NCBI RefSeq assembly: GCF_021018805.1
Contig: NC_086266.1
Coordinates: 248,001 to 312,000 of the forward strand
DNA from: Prinia subflava
Taxonomy: Eukaryota > Chordata > Aves > Passeriformes > Cisticolidae
Reading direction: 5' to 3'
DNA: 64,000 nucleotides
The notes below the pieces were generated by a model. The model saw only the letters and a program-made list of their open reading frames with translations. It searched no databases and was not told the origin of the DNA. A program made the position numbers and the translations under genes. Positions 40,344 through 59,773 of the stretch are shown here, one piece after another (position 1 is the first letter of the stretch; each line of letters starts with the position of its first letter).

Positions 40344-41714
40344 TACATCCATATGGGACTCCTGGCTCTGATCCCACCCTCTTACCCTGTGCGAGTCCAC
40401 CTGACTCTGCCATCAGGGGCAGCCTGGACTAAATTTATAGACAGTCAGTCAGCTCAACTCAAATACAAACTTACCACAGTATCCAACCAGTGAGCTGGAA
40501 AGCAGCATAATAATTTTAGACAAAAGTAATGTTCCCTGGCTTAAAAAAAGCCCATGTTACTAAATTAAATCTGTTCGTGTCACACCATAGGCATGCATGT
40601 GGAGGTATAATGGTGTATGTATTACTGGAAGCTCCTTCTTCCAAAAGGTGTAATAAATAAAATTATCAAGAATGTACACAGACCCCAAAAAATACCCTAA
40701 ATATCTTCTATCCTGGGAAAATGCATGTAAAGAATCTGAAAAGAAAAATATTGCTGTATCTCTATTACCTCATATGAGTAAAACAGTCACCCCTTCTGCA
40801 TAAACTAAATCTAGGGAAAATAAATTAACTCTTCATAATCTTTTTCAGTTCATGGTTTATGCACCAAATTATTTGGAAGTATTGCAGAGTGCTGCTTGTA
40901 GTGAAGCAGAATAAACCTTTCTTTTTTTTCTTAATTTTGTAGGGCCTTTGAAAAGGAAAGGAAATGCTTACAAAGAAAAAAAAAGAATGGCTACTATTCA
41001 GTATTTTTGGTCTGCTTGAAGGCAGTGCTCTGCAGTACAAAACCCTTCCAAAAAATTCTCATGTGAGCACTGGGACTGAATTACTGCGACACTTCTGGGT
41101 TATATCCAAATAATAGTTTGAAGTGATCCTGACATGCAGTAATAGTTTATATAAGCAGAATTCTTTTTCCAAGGACTCTTGTCCAATTCCAGGGAATAAC
41201 ACTGGGATTTTACTCGGACATGCTGATGGGAAGTATGGAGAAAATGGGGAATTCATGTGTTTTTAAAATGAAAACTGTGTGACTCCGTTTACCTAATTTC
41301 TTACTTTCTTTCCCCCAGTGGATGTAGATCCTTTTATATTTTGAGCAGCTAAGACTGAAGAAGTTTTGTTGACACTGTGGGATATGAAGAGAAGAAATGA
41401 GCATTGTTTATGTGTGTCTGTGCTTGCAGGGATGTGCTCTTGAGGGTGTTGGATGTACAGTTCCATGGGACTGAAAGTCAAAAGGAGGGCTGGGGATCTC
41501 CTGGAGCTCACAGGGTTTGGGCACATGATCCAAAGGGCACTGAAGAGCTGCCTGGTGGTGGTGTGGATACACCACCAAACTGGGTGGCAGTGCTGGAGCA
41601 CTTCTGCCTTCTGCAGAAGGTTTGGACAACTAAGAATAAATGTGTATCACTGTTATTAGTGATCTTTGTGAAGGTGATGTGAGGTGCTGTGAAATTTAGG
41701 GAGGCTGAGCTGGG

Positions 41715-41845
41715 AGGCAGCTTTGGTGGTGGTGGTGTTGATCTGCCTGCCCTGGGCTTGTGGGTGTGCAGGAGCTGCCGAGGAGCAGGAGGCAGCTGAG
41801 GACAGGGGTGGCAGCTGGAGGTGAGGGTGGTGCGGTGGGACCGCG
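41715..41845 (+). repeat. G-rich stretch with (GGT)n
   Basis: This is a GGTGGTGGTGGTG-type run at about 41725-41738. Another G-run-rich segment follows at 41802-41841, where GGGG, GG, GGG and GGG runs are closely spaced and could form a G-quadruplex in the transcribed strand or RNA. No gene is seen. Confidence 0.45.
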
Positions 41846-44800
41846 TTACACGGGATTGGAGCTGCTTGCACTGGAGACTGGAGGAAAAGCAACTGCAAAT
41901 GTTGCTAGGAAAGCAGCTTTGCTGTGATTTCTTTGAGATATAAAGCCTCTGTGGGAAATTTTGGGTGAAATGTAAATTTCAGGAGAACTTAGGATTTTAC
42001 AGAGGCTCGAAAAAGTCCTGGAACTTCCTTGGATGTTAAATCATCTTTAATGATCATTTAATGACTGAGGGAGGATATTTCTCAAAAAATATACTAGAAC
42101 TGGTAGACAATTTGTTACCTCCTTAAAATTACCTATGCGTGAAAACACTGCTGCAGAGTAACATATGTAATAAGTCATTCCCATAAATACAGGTGCAAAA
42201 ACTCCTCCAGAACACAACTGGATTTTTAGTTCATTACCCTTGCTTAAGAATCTAAAGAATTCACTAATTAGAAATTCCTGTGACACATCTCTTCGAGGAA
42301 GCTTTCTGGAAACAAGCATCTTTTCTTGAAGGTATCTTGGCAAAATAAGGGGTAAAGGTCTCAGCAATTTTGAGTATTCTTTTCATATGGTACAAAGAAT
42401 TTTTGTTGTGCTTGTAACAGCCCCTTGTATCTGATCTTGTTTTTAGTGAACTAGCTTCAAGAGATGAAAGGTAGTTTAAGTTTTGATTATTTTTGACATG
42501 AAGGTCTTTGTATTGAGGGATGTGAGTTGTGAAGAGCGATGCAGTCCTGAGAGATATAACACTTGTTTTGTCTGTCCGAATAAAGAAATTTTGAGAGAAA
42601 GCTTATTTAATGAATTCTATTCTGCTTAAAGAGTAAATAATTGTGATTATGAATGGCAGTTACCAGAGATCATAAAACTCTTCATCTGTGTGTGCTCTGC
42701 TCTGATGTTTTGCAGTTGAATATATCTTTTAACAATAATTGTGCCAACAGATTAGTTAACCTGACAATATTGCTAAGTCATATCAAGGAAAATGAGAGTA
42801 AGAAAATTTTTTCAGGGCACAGAAAATTTTGTCAGCACAGTGAAAGAAAGTATCATGCCCTCAGAACCAATGTTGCTGTTTGTACTTTTTTTTTAAATCA
42901 TTTCTAGTGTAACCTTTTATGCACAAATTAGATGTGTATTGAACTACACAATATTCTGTCAGCAAATGTCAGATTAGTTATGGGAAAAGACGTTTTAGCC
43001 ATATGGAGGAAGAACGAAGCACAACATAGCTTTGAGATGTTGCCTTTAATTACCCTCCAAGGACTAACATGTACAACCATCATCTATCTGGAGAGGCCTA
43101 AAAGCAGAATTTCACTCTTGATGTGACTATCATGAAGGAGAGAGGCAAGGGACAGAAGGACACAAGAAGGGGGCCAGAGGGGGAAAACCTAATGAGGTGC
43201 TTCAGAGGCATCAATTCCCTGCTTCCCCCAAGCACATCTTTGTCCTCTTCTTCGAGGAGATTCCACTTCTCTAGGAGAGAATCTCCCGTGAGAGATTTGT
43301 TGCAGAACAGCCAAAAGCTGTTTGAAGAATGTTTTATATGCCCAAACAAATGATATTGTGCTGTAGAGAAAAGTGAGGATTTGGTTGGTTATAAAGTGTA
43401 GTCACAGTTGTATAAGGTGGCAGTAGCATGGAAGTAAAATTTTTAGGTCTTTATACTGCACAGAAATACAAAATACATCAATTGTGACTGCGTGTGGATT
43501 TGTGACATTCTCTAAAGGGCATGAAGACTCTGAAATGGTGGATAAATTAATCTCAAATATATATTCAGTTGTTTTTGTCTGCAACAAATAATATGTGCGT
43601 GGAATCTTCATCTTAATATTTAACACATTCTTCATTTAATATTTAACTCAAATTTAACATAGTACTCATTCTTCATATAAATGAAATCATTGTTTACTGC
43701 ATATTTTACAGCATCACTCTCCCTGGTGGCCAGACTCCTGTCCTATTAATACCAAGTGAAGAGATAAATCACCTTCCCTGGGTTTGCACTAAAGTTACAG
43801 TCACGAGGTTTTGACCCTTTGTGTGAGGGAAGCAGCTCCTGCAGAATTTGGAAATGGTTTTGTCTCTGCAAAATCGAAGGCAGGACAGGCATCACTTGTT
43901 TGGCAGTGACAGACCACGAGCAGCTGGGGTGTATCTTTTGTCACCATGAGATTGCGGTTCCTGGGGAACCTCGTCTATTGGCACTGGTGATGTTGGTGTG
44001 ATAGAAAGAGACAAAATTGTGACACCAGAAAAGCCCTTTTTTATAGATTTACTGAGAGAAGATTGAACCTTGTCTAGTGTTTATAATCCTCAAAGGGAAT
44101 TTGGTCTTCCTTCAGAGGCTTATGTGTAAATTGGAAAACAGGTGAGTGGGCTCTGCAAGCTTACGGTAAAATTGAGCTACTGAGGTTACAAGGGATCTTA
44201 TTTTTACTGTGCTATCTGGTTAGATGAGGAAAGTCCTGTTCCCATGGGAGAAGTTTTATTTTCTGTTCTCCACCTGTTTTTGCTATCTGGAAAATTTATG
44301 TGACAAGGGGTGACCTGTGCAAACATGGTGAAGAATGATTATGTCTAGTGCCCATTGCTCGCAGGGTAACGCTCTGGGAATGACTGCAGTGCTGCTCGTA
44401 GTGCAGAGAACTGCAGTGCCACGGCTGCAGACCCCACAGGCACCTCCCCACGGCAGGAAGGGTCTGCAGGAGAGGGCAGGAGACTCTGAAATGCATAAAT
44501 TCCTGTTTTTCCTGAGGGGTGGGAGCACAGCTGAGCTGCAGTACTTGCAGATGGCAATCGAGAGGTTCAACATCTTGCTAATGTACTGACAGTCCTTTGG
44601 GCCTTACCTTCAGTTTCTGTTAAAGTGATCTGATTATCAGGGTTGGTCACCCCGATATTCTGTTCCTCTGCTCTCTTCATTTAGTCCTGCAGACAGATCA
44701 GCCAGTACCACCGGTTCAGCAGGGTGCTGCTTCAGCAGCACAGCTTCAGTCATTCAGTCCAGTGTAGGTAGGAGCTGCTCAGATCTGAGATAAGCATAAA

Positions 44801-45894
44801 CTCCATCCTTGGGACAGAAGTGCTTTCAATAGGGGTGGGAGCTGGAAAACAGCTCACCTGCTGCCCAGGTGAAAAGACAGTGTGCTCCACAATGGTTTAG
44901 CCTTGCCAGACAGTTGTTGTTGTTCTTGATGTCCCTCTGTTCCCGTGAAGTGCAATCAACACTGAGAGCTCGTCCTGGCCACGCTGTTAAAATTTTTTTA
45001 TCCCTGAGTCCATTTATCGTTCACTTGTTTGCTGTGGGAAAGAAAGAATTGTGCAATCACTTCTGGCATTTGCTCACTGCTTTGAAGGCAAAGGTGCCAT
45101 AATTGTATTTCTATAGCAAGGTGTAAAGGCACATTACTGTCTAACTAGAGGTAGCTAAGTTCTCCTGTCCTCAGAACTGTGCATGTATACTTGAAAAACA
45201 GAAGTTTCTTTTTTAAGTGTGGGCTTACAACAACGGAACCCAAATTAATGTACAAATAACCTCAACAAAGACAAGAAAATACTTTTTAACTCTGATCTTA
45301 TGGGAAATCTTGTTTTTCTAACTACTGTCTTACTAAAACCTAGGGAAGAGGAGCTCTAGAGTTAACATTGCATCATTGTTCCCAGATATGGTCAAAATGG
45401 AAGGACACATTACAGCAGGTCAGGTCTCTGCCTGTCATTCCATTAAAGTGGCATATTTCTGCCACTTGTCAGGTATGAAAAGCACAGTAAAAAATTTCAG
45501 ACCTTCTTTGTGGCAATACTGCCTGTCAGCATCAGTATTTTATGTTATGGGAAGATCTAATAGTCTCATAAAATATTGTGGGCTTGAGCTGTAGATGAGG
45601 TAGTCTGTACTTTTGTGATCTAGTTTTTTTCTTTCTTTTCTCATTTGTAAATAAAGGATGATGAATTCTTCAGATTGACATCCTAGTCAGAATAAACTGA
45701 CCAGATGGCAGTGGATTCAAGTGTAGGAAGATATGCTCCTAACAGGTATTAATTGGACATGGTAGTTTTCCTTTCACTGCTGCCAGAGCCAGGGTAGCTC
45801 CTTCTCTCAGTACAAGTGCAAGCATATCCTCTTAGCTTGTATTTTTCCATGACTTTTTAAAATTAAAGCCCACAGAGGCAGGAAGGTGGATTTA

Positions 45895-46440
45895 AAAATG
45901 ACTGTGCTGGGCTTAGAGGGTTGTGATCAGCAATGCAGAGGCCAGCTGGAGGTTAGTTACTATTTGGGGTACCCTGAGGGTACTGGGGCTAATCCTGTTT
46001 AACCTGAGTGATCTGAAGGTTGTGGGGTGGGCTGCAGTCTCAGCAAGTTTGCTGATACCAGATTTGGAGCAGTGATACACCAAGCAGTTGAGCTACAGGA
46101 CCTTGACAGGCTGCTGGAGTGAGCAGTGCAGCCTCATGAAGCTGAGCAAGGGGAAGTGCAAAGCTCTGCACCTGGAGAACAGCTCTGTGCACCAGCACAG
46201 AGCAGGCAGAGGCTTCCTGGCTGGAAAGCAGCTCTGCAGGGAAGGATCCTGGAGTCCTGGCAGTCAAGCTGACCACAAGGCAGCACTGTACTGTCACAGC
46301 AAAGAGGGCCAGCAGCATCCTGGGCAGCACTGGGTTAGCGTGGTCAGCAGGTCACTGAGGTGACCCTTCCTCCTCGTTCTGCAGCGGTGAGGCTGCATCT
46401 GAAACGCTGTGTGCAAATCTGAGCTCACCAGTGCAGGAGT
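45895..46440 (+). mobile_element. CR1-type LINE fragment (ORF2, reverse-transcriptase region)
   Basis: This segment aligns by eye with the late part of CR1 non-LTR retrotransposon ORF2, in the same orientation as GRIA3. Hallmarks in order are GAGGGTTGTGATCAGC, CTCAGCAAGTTTGCTGAT (the region of the FADD-like catalytic box), GACAGGCTG, GAAGCTGAGCAAGGGGAAGTGC, CTGCACCTGG, AGCAGCTCTGCAG, GGAGTCCTGG and CAGCATCCTGG, then GGTCAGCAGGTCA and GTGAGGCTGCATCTG. It is 5'-truncated and riddled with indels. At the catalytic box one codon appears lost, leaving FAD followed by ACC. It is inactive. CR1 is the dominant LINE of birds and other reptiles, which supports the lineage call. Confidence 0.85.
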
Positions 46441-47178
46441 GTCCTCATGAGAGAATTGTCATTATCGCTCTAGAAACACCAAAATGGTTCATACCAGCTT
46501 AATATTAGCCGGTTAATATCTTTAATGATATCTTCCAAAAGTTTAAGGAAAATCTCAAAGCTAAGGCAAAAATTTGTAGTTACCTATTTATTATAATGAT
46601 GACTGATGCAGTGGAAACCAAATTGTCTTTATGCTTGCACTCAAAAAATAACTCCCCTAGGCAAAAGGGAAAGTAAGATTGCCAATGCTGTCTTAATTTC
46701 TCCATCTGGCTGTATATCTCCATAGGTCTCTACTTCAAGTATGCCTGGTGCTGACCAGCAGGTTTTACTTTTATTTTGAATGCAGATACATTTTAGTTGT
46801 ATTCCCTCTGGATGTTCTCTTAATTAACTGGAAATATCCAAGGAGTTAATTCAAAATACAAACTCTGTATATCAAACCTTGCATTATGATCTTTTCATGT
46901 ACAAGGCAAGAATTATGTGGGATCAGAAATCTAAATTATTCATGATGGTTTTCAGCCATTTTTTTTCTCTTCTCCTTTGTTCAGTGTAAAATCTTACAAG
47001 CTTTTCTTTCAGTCAAGGTGAAAGCAATATTAAGTCTCGGAAGTCAAACTTACGAAAGACCTGCAGCTCTGTGAAATCCTTGCCCTGTAATCCTGGCTTT
47101 CTATTCACCACCACTATTCAATATCCCACTTTCTGTATAAGCTTCACAATATATCAGCAGTTGATGAGATTTATTTGT

Positions 47179-47213
47179 TATACTCCTGTTATACTGTTAT
47201 ACTCCTGTTTTCC
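47179..47213 (+). repeat. Short tandem duplication (TTATACTCCTG)
   Basis: The word TTATACTCCTG occurs twice, separated by TTATACTG. It is a small local duplication in intron 4. Confidence 0.8.
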
Positions 47214-49464
47214 TTCTTCATAAAAAAGCTTTATCCATCGCTTTGCTCCCCTGGGAGTAACAGGTCTGTGATTGTTTCTGCTGGCTCGCTAATCCAGCAG
47301 CTCCCTTCAGCATGCTGGGCAGTTGGTACAGGGTGGGAAGTGAGGGAGGAGGAGAGTTGTGCTTGTTAAGATTTAGGACAGCTGTGTGGTGTGTAGTGAA
47401 TTTTAAACACATTGTTAAGATCCAGTTCAGTAGTTATGAGCCAACATGGTTGATTGTATGAATAGAAATGCTGTCAGGTCACTTCTGAAAGATGCTTTGT
47501 GAATTAAAGCTTGGCTGTAGTTCCTTGGATCTCTCGAAGGTTTCATAAACTGAGCCATTTTGATGACATGACAACACATGAGACGAAGGCTGAGTCTGAT
47601 CTGTGCTAATGAGTCCTACATTTCCTGTTTGCACTACTGCTCCTGGTGCCTGTAGCAGTTCCATGTATGTTTTTCTTACAGCCTCTGACTTCATCTGTGG
47701 TGATATTTTTCTCTTGAATAAACACATTTCTGAATAGAAATGTAAAAGCTTTCTTATTTGTTGTTAAGGTTAAAACCACAATTGTTGTTCTTAAATAAGT
47801 TTTGTCTCTAACCTGCCTTTAAGGTGAAACTAAAACACAGAGAATTCAGTATGCAAGTAGCATGCACAGCAGATGATCTGAAGGAAGCCTGCGCATTTCC
47901 ACAGAAAACAAATGTGAGTGTAGGAAAGCAGATGCTTTCTACCAACAGAGTGTACATACAGTTCTCAGGAGGACCCGAACAACAATTTATTTTCAGGCTG
48001 CTGGAAGTATGCAAATTCCTACAGAATTAAATGTGAATTTAAAAGAAATGGCATCTGTTAAGGACAATACTACCCAAAGAAACAATTGGGCACTTAATAA
48101 TTTAATCAAGAACTTGAGCAGGCTCCGCAGTGTATCTAAAGTCAGTGACTCAAATGTCATCTGTTTATAGCAAAGATGTAAGTGGTTATGCTGTCTTTTA
48201 AAGTGTGGCATTTGGAGTGTTTTTCTGTGATCATGGTGTACATTTGTGTGGTTATGTATAGATTTTCAGATGATTCTCCATCAAAAAGCATCATCTCTTT
48301 GCTTGAGCTGCTTGTAGGATATGTACTACAATAATACTTGTGTTGCCAGCGTTGTTTGGTGTTTTTTACCTGGCTAGAATGGATTGTATCATGACATGCA
48401 TGCAGTCACCACAATCACTAATTAAACTCGTACTGGTGGATGTTACTCCATTTGATGCCTGTGGGACTGGATGGATGTTTCTGAGATTCTGGTCTGGAGG
48501 GAAGGGCACAGTCCTGCACAGGTGGCGTTGCAGGTGAGGCAGCTGCCAGGTGTGCAGGTGTGGGAAGGGTGTGCTTTCCTTCCTTACGCAAAAGCACTCC
48601 TGGGCTGGGGGGAAGCACACGGCGTGGCAGAGTTCAGCCAGCGCTGCCTGCCCTGCTCCCATTACCCTCAGAGGGTCCAGCTGCTGAGTTCATCCTGCTG
48701 CCCTTTTGTCTCTGAGAGATTCCATTTAATGGCTCTTTGCACAGAGAGATGTCCAAGCCGGGTCAGCGAGGGCAGATGTTGCTTAGTGGAATGTGCAACG
48801 CAACATTTAGTAGCAATTTTGACAAAACACTGTAAGGTCAGATGTATCCATTTAGATGCACTGGAAATGACAAGTTTTCAGGCCTTTTAACACCTGTCAC
48901 AAGGCAATGAAGGTCACTCATTATGACTTTGGGAATTTAACTTTAGACATTCATACATGGAAGGGTTCTTGTAGGGAGCTCCCTGTCCAGTTTGGTGCCT
49001 CCCCAGCCCTGCAGTGCTGGTGCAGGTTAATGAACACAGTGGGTGGCTGGGCTGTGTCCTGCACCTCTCCTGCACAACACAAACAAGGAGCAAAGTAAAC
49101 AGGTGTTTCCTTTGGGTAGACACAGTATTACCTCATTTGGGAGCAGAAATGCTTGAACTGGTAACTAAAATTACCCTGGTCAGCAGGGAGGACACTGTGA
49201 CCACAGGGGGAACTTGCCAGGTAGGGTCGTCTCTGCCAGGGGAGTCCTCTCAGCCCTGTGAGTTACTCTTGGTTGTATTCTGCCCACGTGTTTGAAAAAC
49301 ACAAATGACTCCATCTTGTCTGTAATGCCACAGATCTGGAATACTCGTGCTGCTCATGGATTGAACGTGGAAGACTGTCAAAATATTCATTCTCTGTCTC
49401 TTTTCCACTAGTTAAGGGTCATCTTCTTACAACCAAATAATGTGTAATGTTTTTCTCCACACAG

Positions 49465-49518
49465 GTTGTAATCCTCGGCAAACATTCTAGAGGCTATCAC
49501 TACATGTTAGCTAACCTG
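49465..49518 (+). CDS. GRIA3: GRIA3 exon 5: amino-terminal domain
   Basis: This 54-nt exon encodes 18 residues, VVILGKHSRGYHYMLANL, about residues 233-250 of GluA3. This is the standard tiny fifth exon of GRIA genes, covering a strand and helix start in the NTD. The acceptor is CTCCACACAG/GTTGTA and the donor is CTG/GTAAGA, both phase 0. GluA2 has the related VITIGKHVKGYHYI here, and the HSRGYHYML form identifies GluA3. The exon is far too short to be picked out by open-frame length. It was located from the family peptide and confirmed by its splice sites. Confidence 0.97.
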
Positions 49519-55628
<6,110 letters not shown>

Positions 55629-55733
55629 GTACAAGTTCAAGGAATGACAGGGAACATCCAGTTCGACACCTATGGGCGGAGAACAAATTACACAATTGAC
55701 GTGTATGAAATGAAGGCTGGTGGGTCACGGAAG
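55629..55733 (+). CDS. GRIA3: GRIA3 exon 8: end of amino-terminal domain
   Basis: This 105-nt exon encodes 35 residues, about 361-395: [20 protein letters not shown], then [25 protein letters not shown] is the near-invariant GRIA signature of the last NTD strands. NYT is an N-glycosylation sequon (about residue 380). The start is fixed by the family boundary after ALKM and by phase 0. The acceptor is CTCGAG/GT, a rare GAG-type acceptor. AAG at 55633-55635 offers a nearby alternative that would shift the frame. The donor is AAG/GTGAGT. Ala-Gly before SRK replaces Val-Ser of mammals as I recall them. Confidence 0.96.
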
Positions 55734-58291
55734 GTGAGTTTCAAGACACGGATCCAGATTTCACACCTTCACAAGTATTTATTCCAACAAACCAATGAAA
55801 TTCAGAAATACCAGAGGTGCAGTGTAGTAGCAGGATCCTGAGGAGTGCCCCCTTCATTTAGTCTTCCCTATCCCAGGAACCTTGTTATGGTCAGTTCCTG
55901 GGCTAAACCACTCACCCTGCTTAACATCTTCCCTGGTTTCCATGCCAACTTCAAACACAACTTTTTCGCTTAAAATCTTTCTGGAACTTTTTCACTGCTA
56001 AGCATAATACCTGCTGTCATGGTCTTGTGTTTAGTCCTGTCTTCTAAATCTCCATCTTTCCCTCCCTCTCCACACTGGGATTTGGAGCCAAAGTGAAACT
56101 GGAACTAGTGAAACCTTCTGAAATTAGCAGAAAATAAGTTCGGTTTTAATTAGAATTTCATATTAATTCTCATCTCCTAAATAAAGTATAGATCCTAAGT
56201 GGGATAGTTGTCTAGATCAGTGTTATAAAAGAAGTTTAAGGCAGATGTTCAAAAGTAATTAGGTAGACAGAGTCACAAAAGTACAGAGAAAAGAATGTGT
56301 AGGCGAGTCTCTTAAATCCCCTGATTTCACCTGGAGATAGGTTCTTAACCTGCGTGATCACCGCTGAGACTCCCTAAACACTCCTGCACGTTAGATAACC
56401 AAATACCTGCACACATGGCCCAGCCACTCCGGGAGGTGTGCAGTGCAGAGCACAGTGTCACTGCTGTGCTGTGCTGTGCAGTGCAGAGCACAGTGTCACT
56501 GCTGTGCTGTGCAGTGTCACTGCTGTGCTGTGCTGTGCAGTGCAGAGCACAGTGTCACTGCTGTGCTGTGCAGTGTCACTGCTGTGCTGTGCTGTGCAGT
56601 GCAGAGCACAGTGTCACTGCTGTACTGTGCATTGTCACTGCTGTGCTGTGCAGTGTCACTGCTGTGCTGTGCGGTGTCACTGCTGTACTGTGCAGTGTCA
56701 CTGCTGTGCTGTGCAGTGTCACTGCTGTGCTGTGCGGTGTCACTGCTGTACTGTGCAGTGTCACTGCTGTGTTGTGCAGTGTCACTGCTGTGCTGTGCAG
56801 TGCAGAGCACAGTGTCACTGCTGTGCTGTGCAGTGTCACTGCTGTGCTGTGCAGTGTCACTGCTGTGCTGTGCAGTGCAGTGCAGAGCACAGTGTCACTG
56901 CTGTGCTGTGCAGTGTCACTGCTGTACTGTGCAGTGTCACTGCTGTGCTGTGCAGTGCAGAGCACAGTGTCACTGCTGTGCTGTGCAGTGTCACTGCTGT
57001 GCTGTGCAGTGTCACTGCTGTGCTGTGCAGTGTCACTGCTGTGCTGTGCAGTGCAGAGCACAGTGTCACTGCTGTGCTGTGCAGTGTCACTGCTGTGCTG
57101 TGCGGTGTCACTGCTGTGCTGTGCAGTGTTTCTGCTGTGTTGTGCAGTGTCACTGCTGTACTGTGCAGTGCAGAGCACAGTGTCACTGCTGTGCTGTGCA
57201 GCGTTTCTGCTGTGCTGTGCAGTGTTTCTGCTGTGCTGTGCAGTGCAGAGCACAGTGTCACTGCTGTGCTGTGCAGTGTCACTGCTGTGCTGTGCAGTGT
57301 CACTGCTGTGCTGTGCAGCGTTTCTGCTGTGCTGTGCAGTGTTTCTGCTGTGCTGTGCAGTGCAGAGCACAGTGTTTCTGCTGTGCTGTGCAGTGTCACT
57401 GCTGTGCTGTGCAGTGTCACTGTTGTGCTGTGCGGTGTCACTGCTGTGCTGTGCTGTGCAGTGCAAAGCACAGTGTCACTGCTGTGCTGTGCAGTGTTTC
57501 TGCTGTGCTGTGCAGTGCAGAGCACAGTGTCACTGCTGTGCTGTGCGGTGTCACTGCTGTGCTGTGCAGTGTCACTGCTGTGCTGTGCAGTGTTTCTGCT
57601 GTGTTGTGCAGTGCAAAGCACAGTGTCACTGCTGTGCTGTGCAGTCTTTCTGCTGTGCTGTGCAGTGTTTCTGCTGTGCTGTGCTGTGCAGTGCAGAGCA
57701 CAGTGTTTCTGCTGTGCTGTGCTGTGCAGTGCAGAGCACAGTGTTTCTGCTGTGTTGTGCAGAAATACAGAAGCTGTTGTGGTAGCCTGGTGATGCAGGC
57801 AAAGGTCAGCACCAGCCAGCTGATAAAGTCACCTCGTGCTCACAGAGGTTTTGTGTTCCACGCTGCAGATAGTGTGCCTGCATTGCTAACAGGGTCTGTG
57901 CATCTGCTCTAAAGCCAGCTCAGGTCTGCAGGGGCTGTATTGAATAAAAATCAGAAATCAGAGAATTTTACTCAGAATGCTGTGCAACTTATTTTCTTGT
58001 CTGTAGTATGTTCTTGTGCTGTGGGTATATGGGAATTTTTTCCACAGGCACCATACTTTGGGGGGTGGATTGTGTGAATTGCAATAGGGAGAATTGAATA
58101 TGTATTTTCACTTAGATTTGGCTTGTGCTGATTTGCTCTTGGGCTTGAGAACATTGTTTTTTTAAGGAAATTGATGTAAAGCTAATGTAGTCCCGTTACA
58201 AAGCCATACATTTTGATGTTGCTCTTACAAGTTCAGGTAGCAGAGTCCTTGTAAAAGGCATGTAATGAGGTAACAATCTCCATTTTTATAG
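55734..58291 (+). other. GRIA3: GRIA3 intron 8
   Basis: This 2.56-kb phase-0 intron runs from donor GTGAGT to acceptor CATTTTTATAG. More than half of it is the 1.3-kb minisatellite at 56437-57762, listed separately. The remaining 0.70 kb upstream and 0.53 kb downstream are unique sequence. Confidence 0.93.
56437..57762 (+). repeat. Self-complementary 21-bp/12-bp compound minisatellite
   Basis: This array of about 1.33 kb is built from a 21-bp unit A (TGTCACTGCTGTGCTGTGCAG, one base longer than usual when phased differently) and a 12-bp insert B (TGCAGAGCACAG). B occurs about 16 times, and occasional 5-bp GCTGT slips are present. B is the reverse complement of CTGTGCTGTGCA in unit A with one mismatch, so each B-A junction forms 12-bp arms around an 8-nt loop. 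A-A junctions carry CACTG/CAGTG. Variant distribution is polar: CTGTACTG variants lie mainly in the 5' half, while TGTTTC replaces TGTCAC only from about 57127 onward. The array is stop-free in several frames on both strands, producing Cys/Ala/Val/Leu-rich pseudo-peptides of up to about 490 codons. These are artefacts. Confidence 0.96.
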
Positions 58292-58399
58292 GCTGGTTAT
58301 TGGAATGAATATGAAAGATATGTGCCAGCATTAGATCAGCTGCCCTCTAATGACACTTCATCTGTGGAGAACAGAACTATAGTAGTGACTACCATCTTG
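58292..58399 (+). CDS. GRIA3: GRIA3 exon 9: NTD to ligand-binding-domain linker
   Basis: This 108-nt exon encodes 36 residues, about 396-431: [20 protein letters not shown], then [24 protein letters not shown] closes the NTD and TIVVTTIL begins the ligand-binding domain. The middle is the flexible linker, the most divergent coding segment in the window (for example [15 protein letters not shown]). NDT and NRT are two N-glycosylation sequons (about residues 415 and 422). The acceptor is TTTTTATAG/GCT and the donor is TTG/GTAAGT (phase 0). Length matches the GRIA family. Confidence 0.97.

Positions 58400-59773
<1,374 letters not shown>

Larger units (their letters stand above)
33111..49464 (+). 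other. GRIA3: GRIA3 intron 4
   Basis: This 16.4-kb phase-0 intron runs from donor GTATCT to acceptor GTTTTTCTCCACACAG. It contains a CpG cluster at 37.0 kb, an 18-unit minisatellite at 39.9-40.3 kb, a G-rich GGT-containing stretch at 41.7-41.84 kb, a homopurine-like stretch near 43.13-43.2 kb and a CR1 LINE fragment at 45.9-46.4 kb. The remainder is unremarkable, mostly AT-rich sequence with GC-richer islands (for example 33.6-33.9, 38.6-38.9 and 48.45-48.7 kb). No extra exon is supported. Confidence 0.9.

Noticed and set aside
39787..40493. Open frames of 121-233 codons with 9-residue-like repeats.
   Set aside because: They are produced by the 26/27-bp minisatellite. The unit alternates in length, so no frame holds a constant repeat, and there is no supporting gene context.
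56415..57912. Very long open frames on both strands (up to about 490 codons) with Cys/Ala/Val/Leu or Ser/Thr/His-rich peptides.
   Set aside because: They are translations of a 21/12-bp minisatellite whose unit lacks stops in several frames. There is no splice or start context and no family resemblance.
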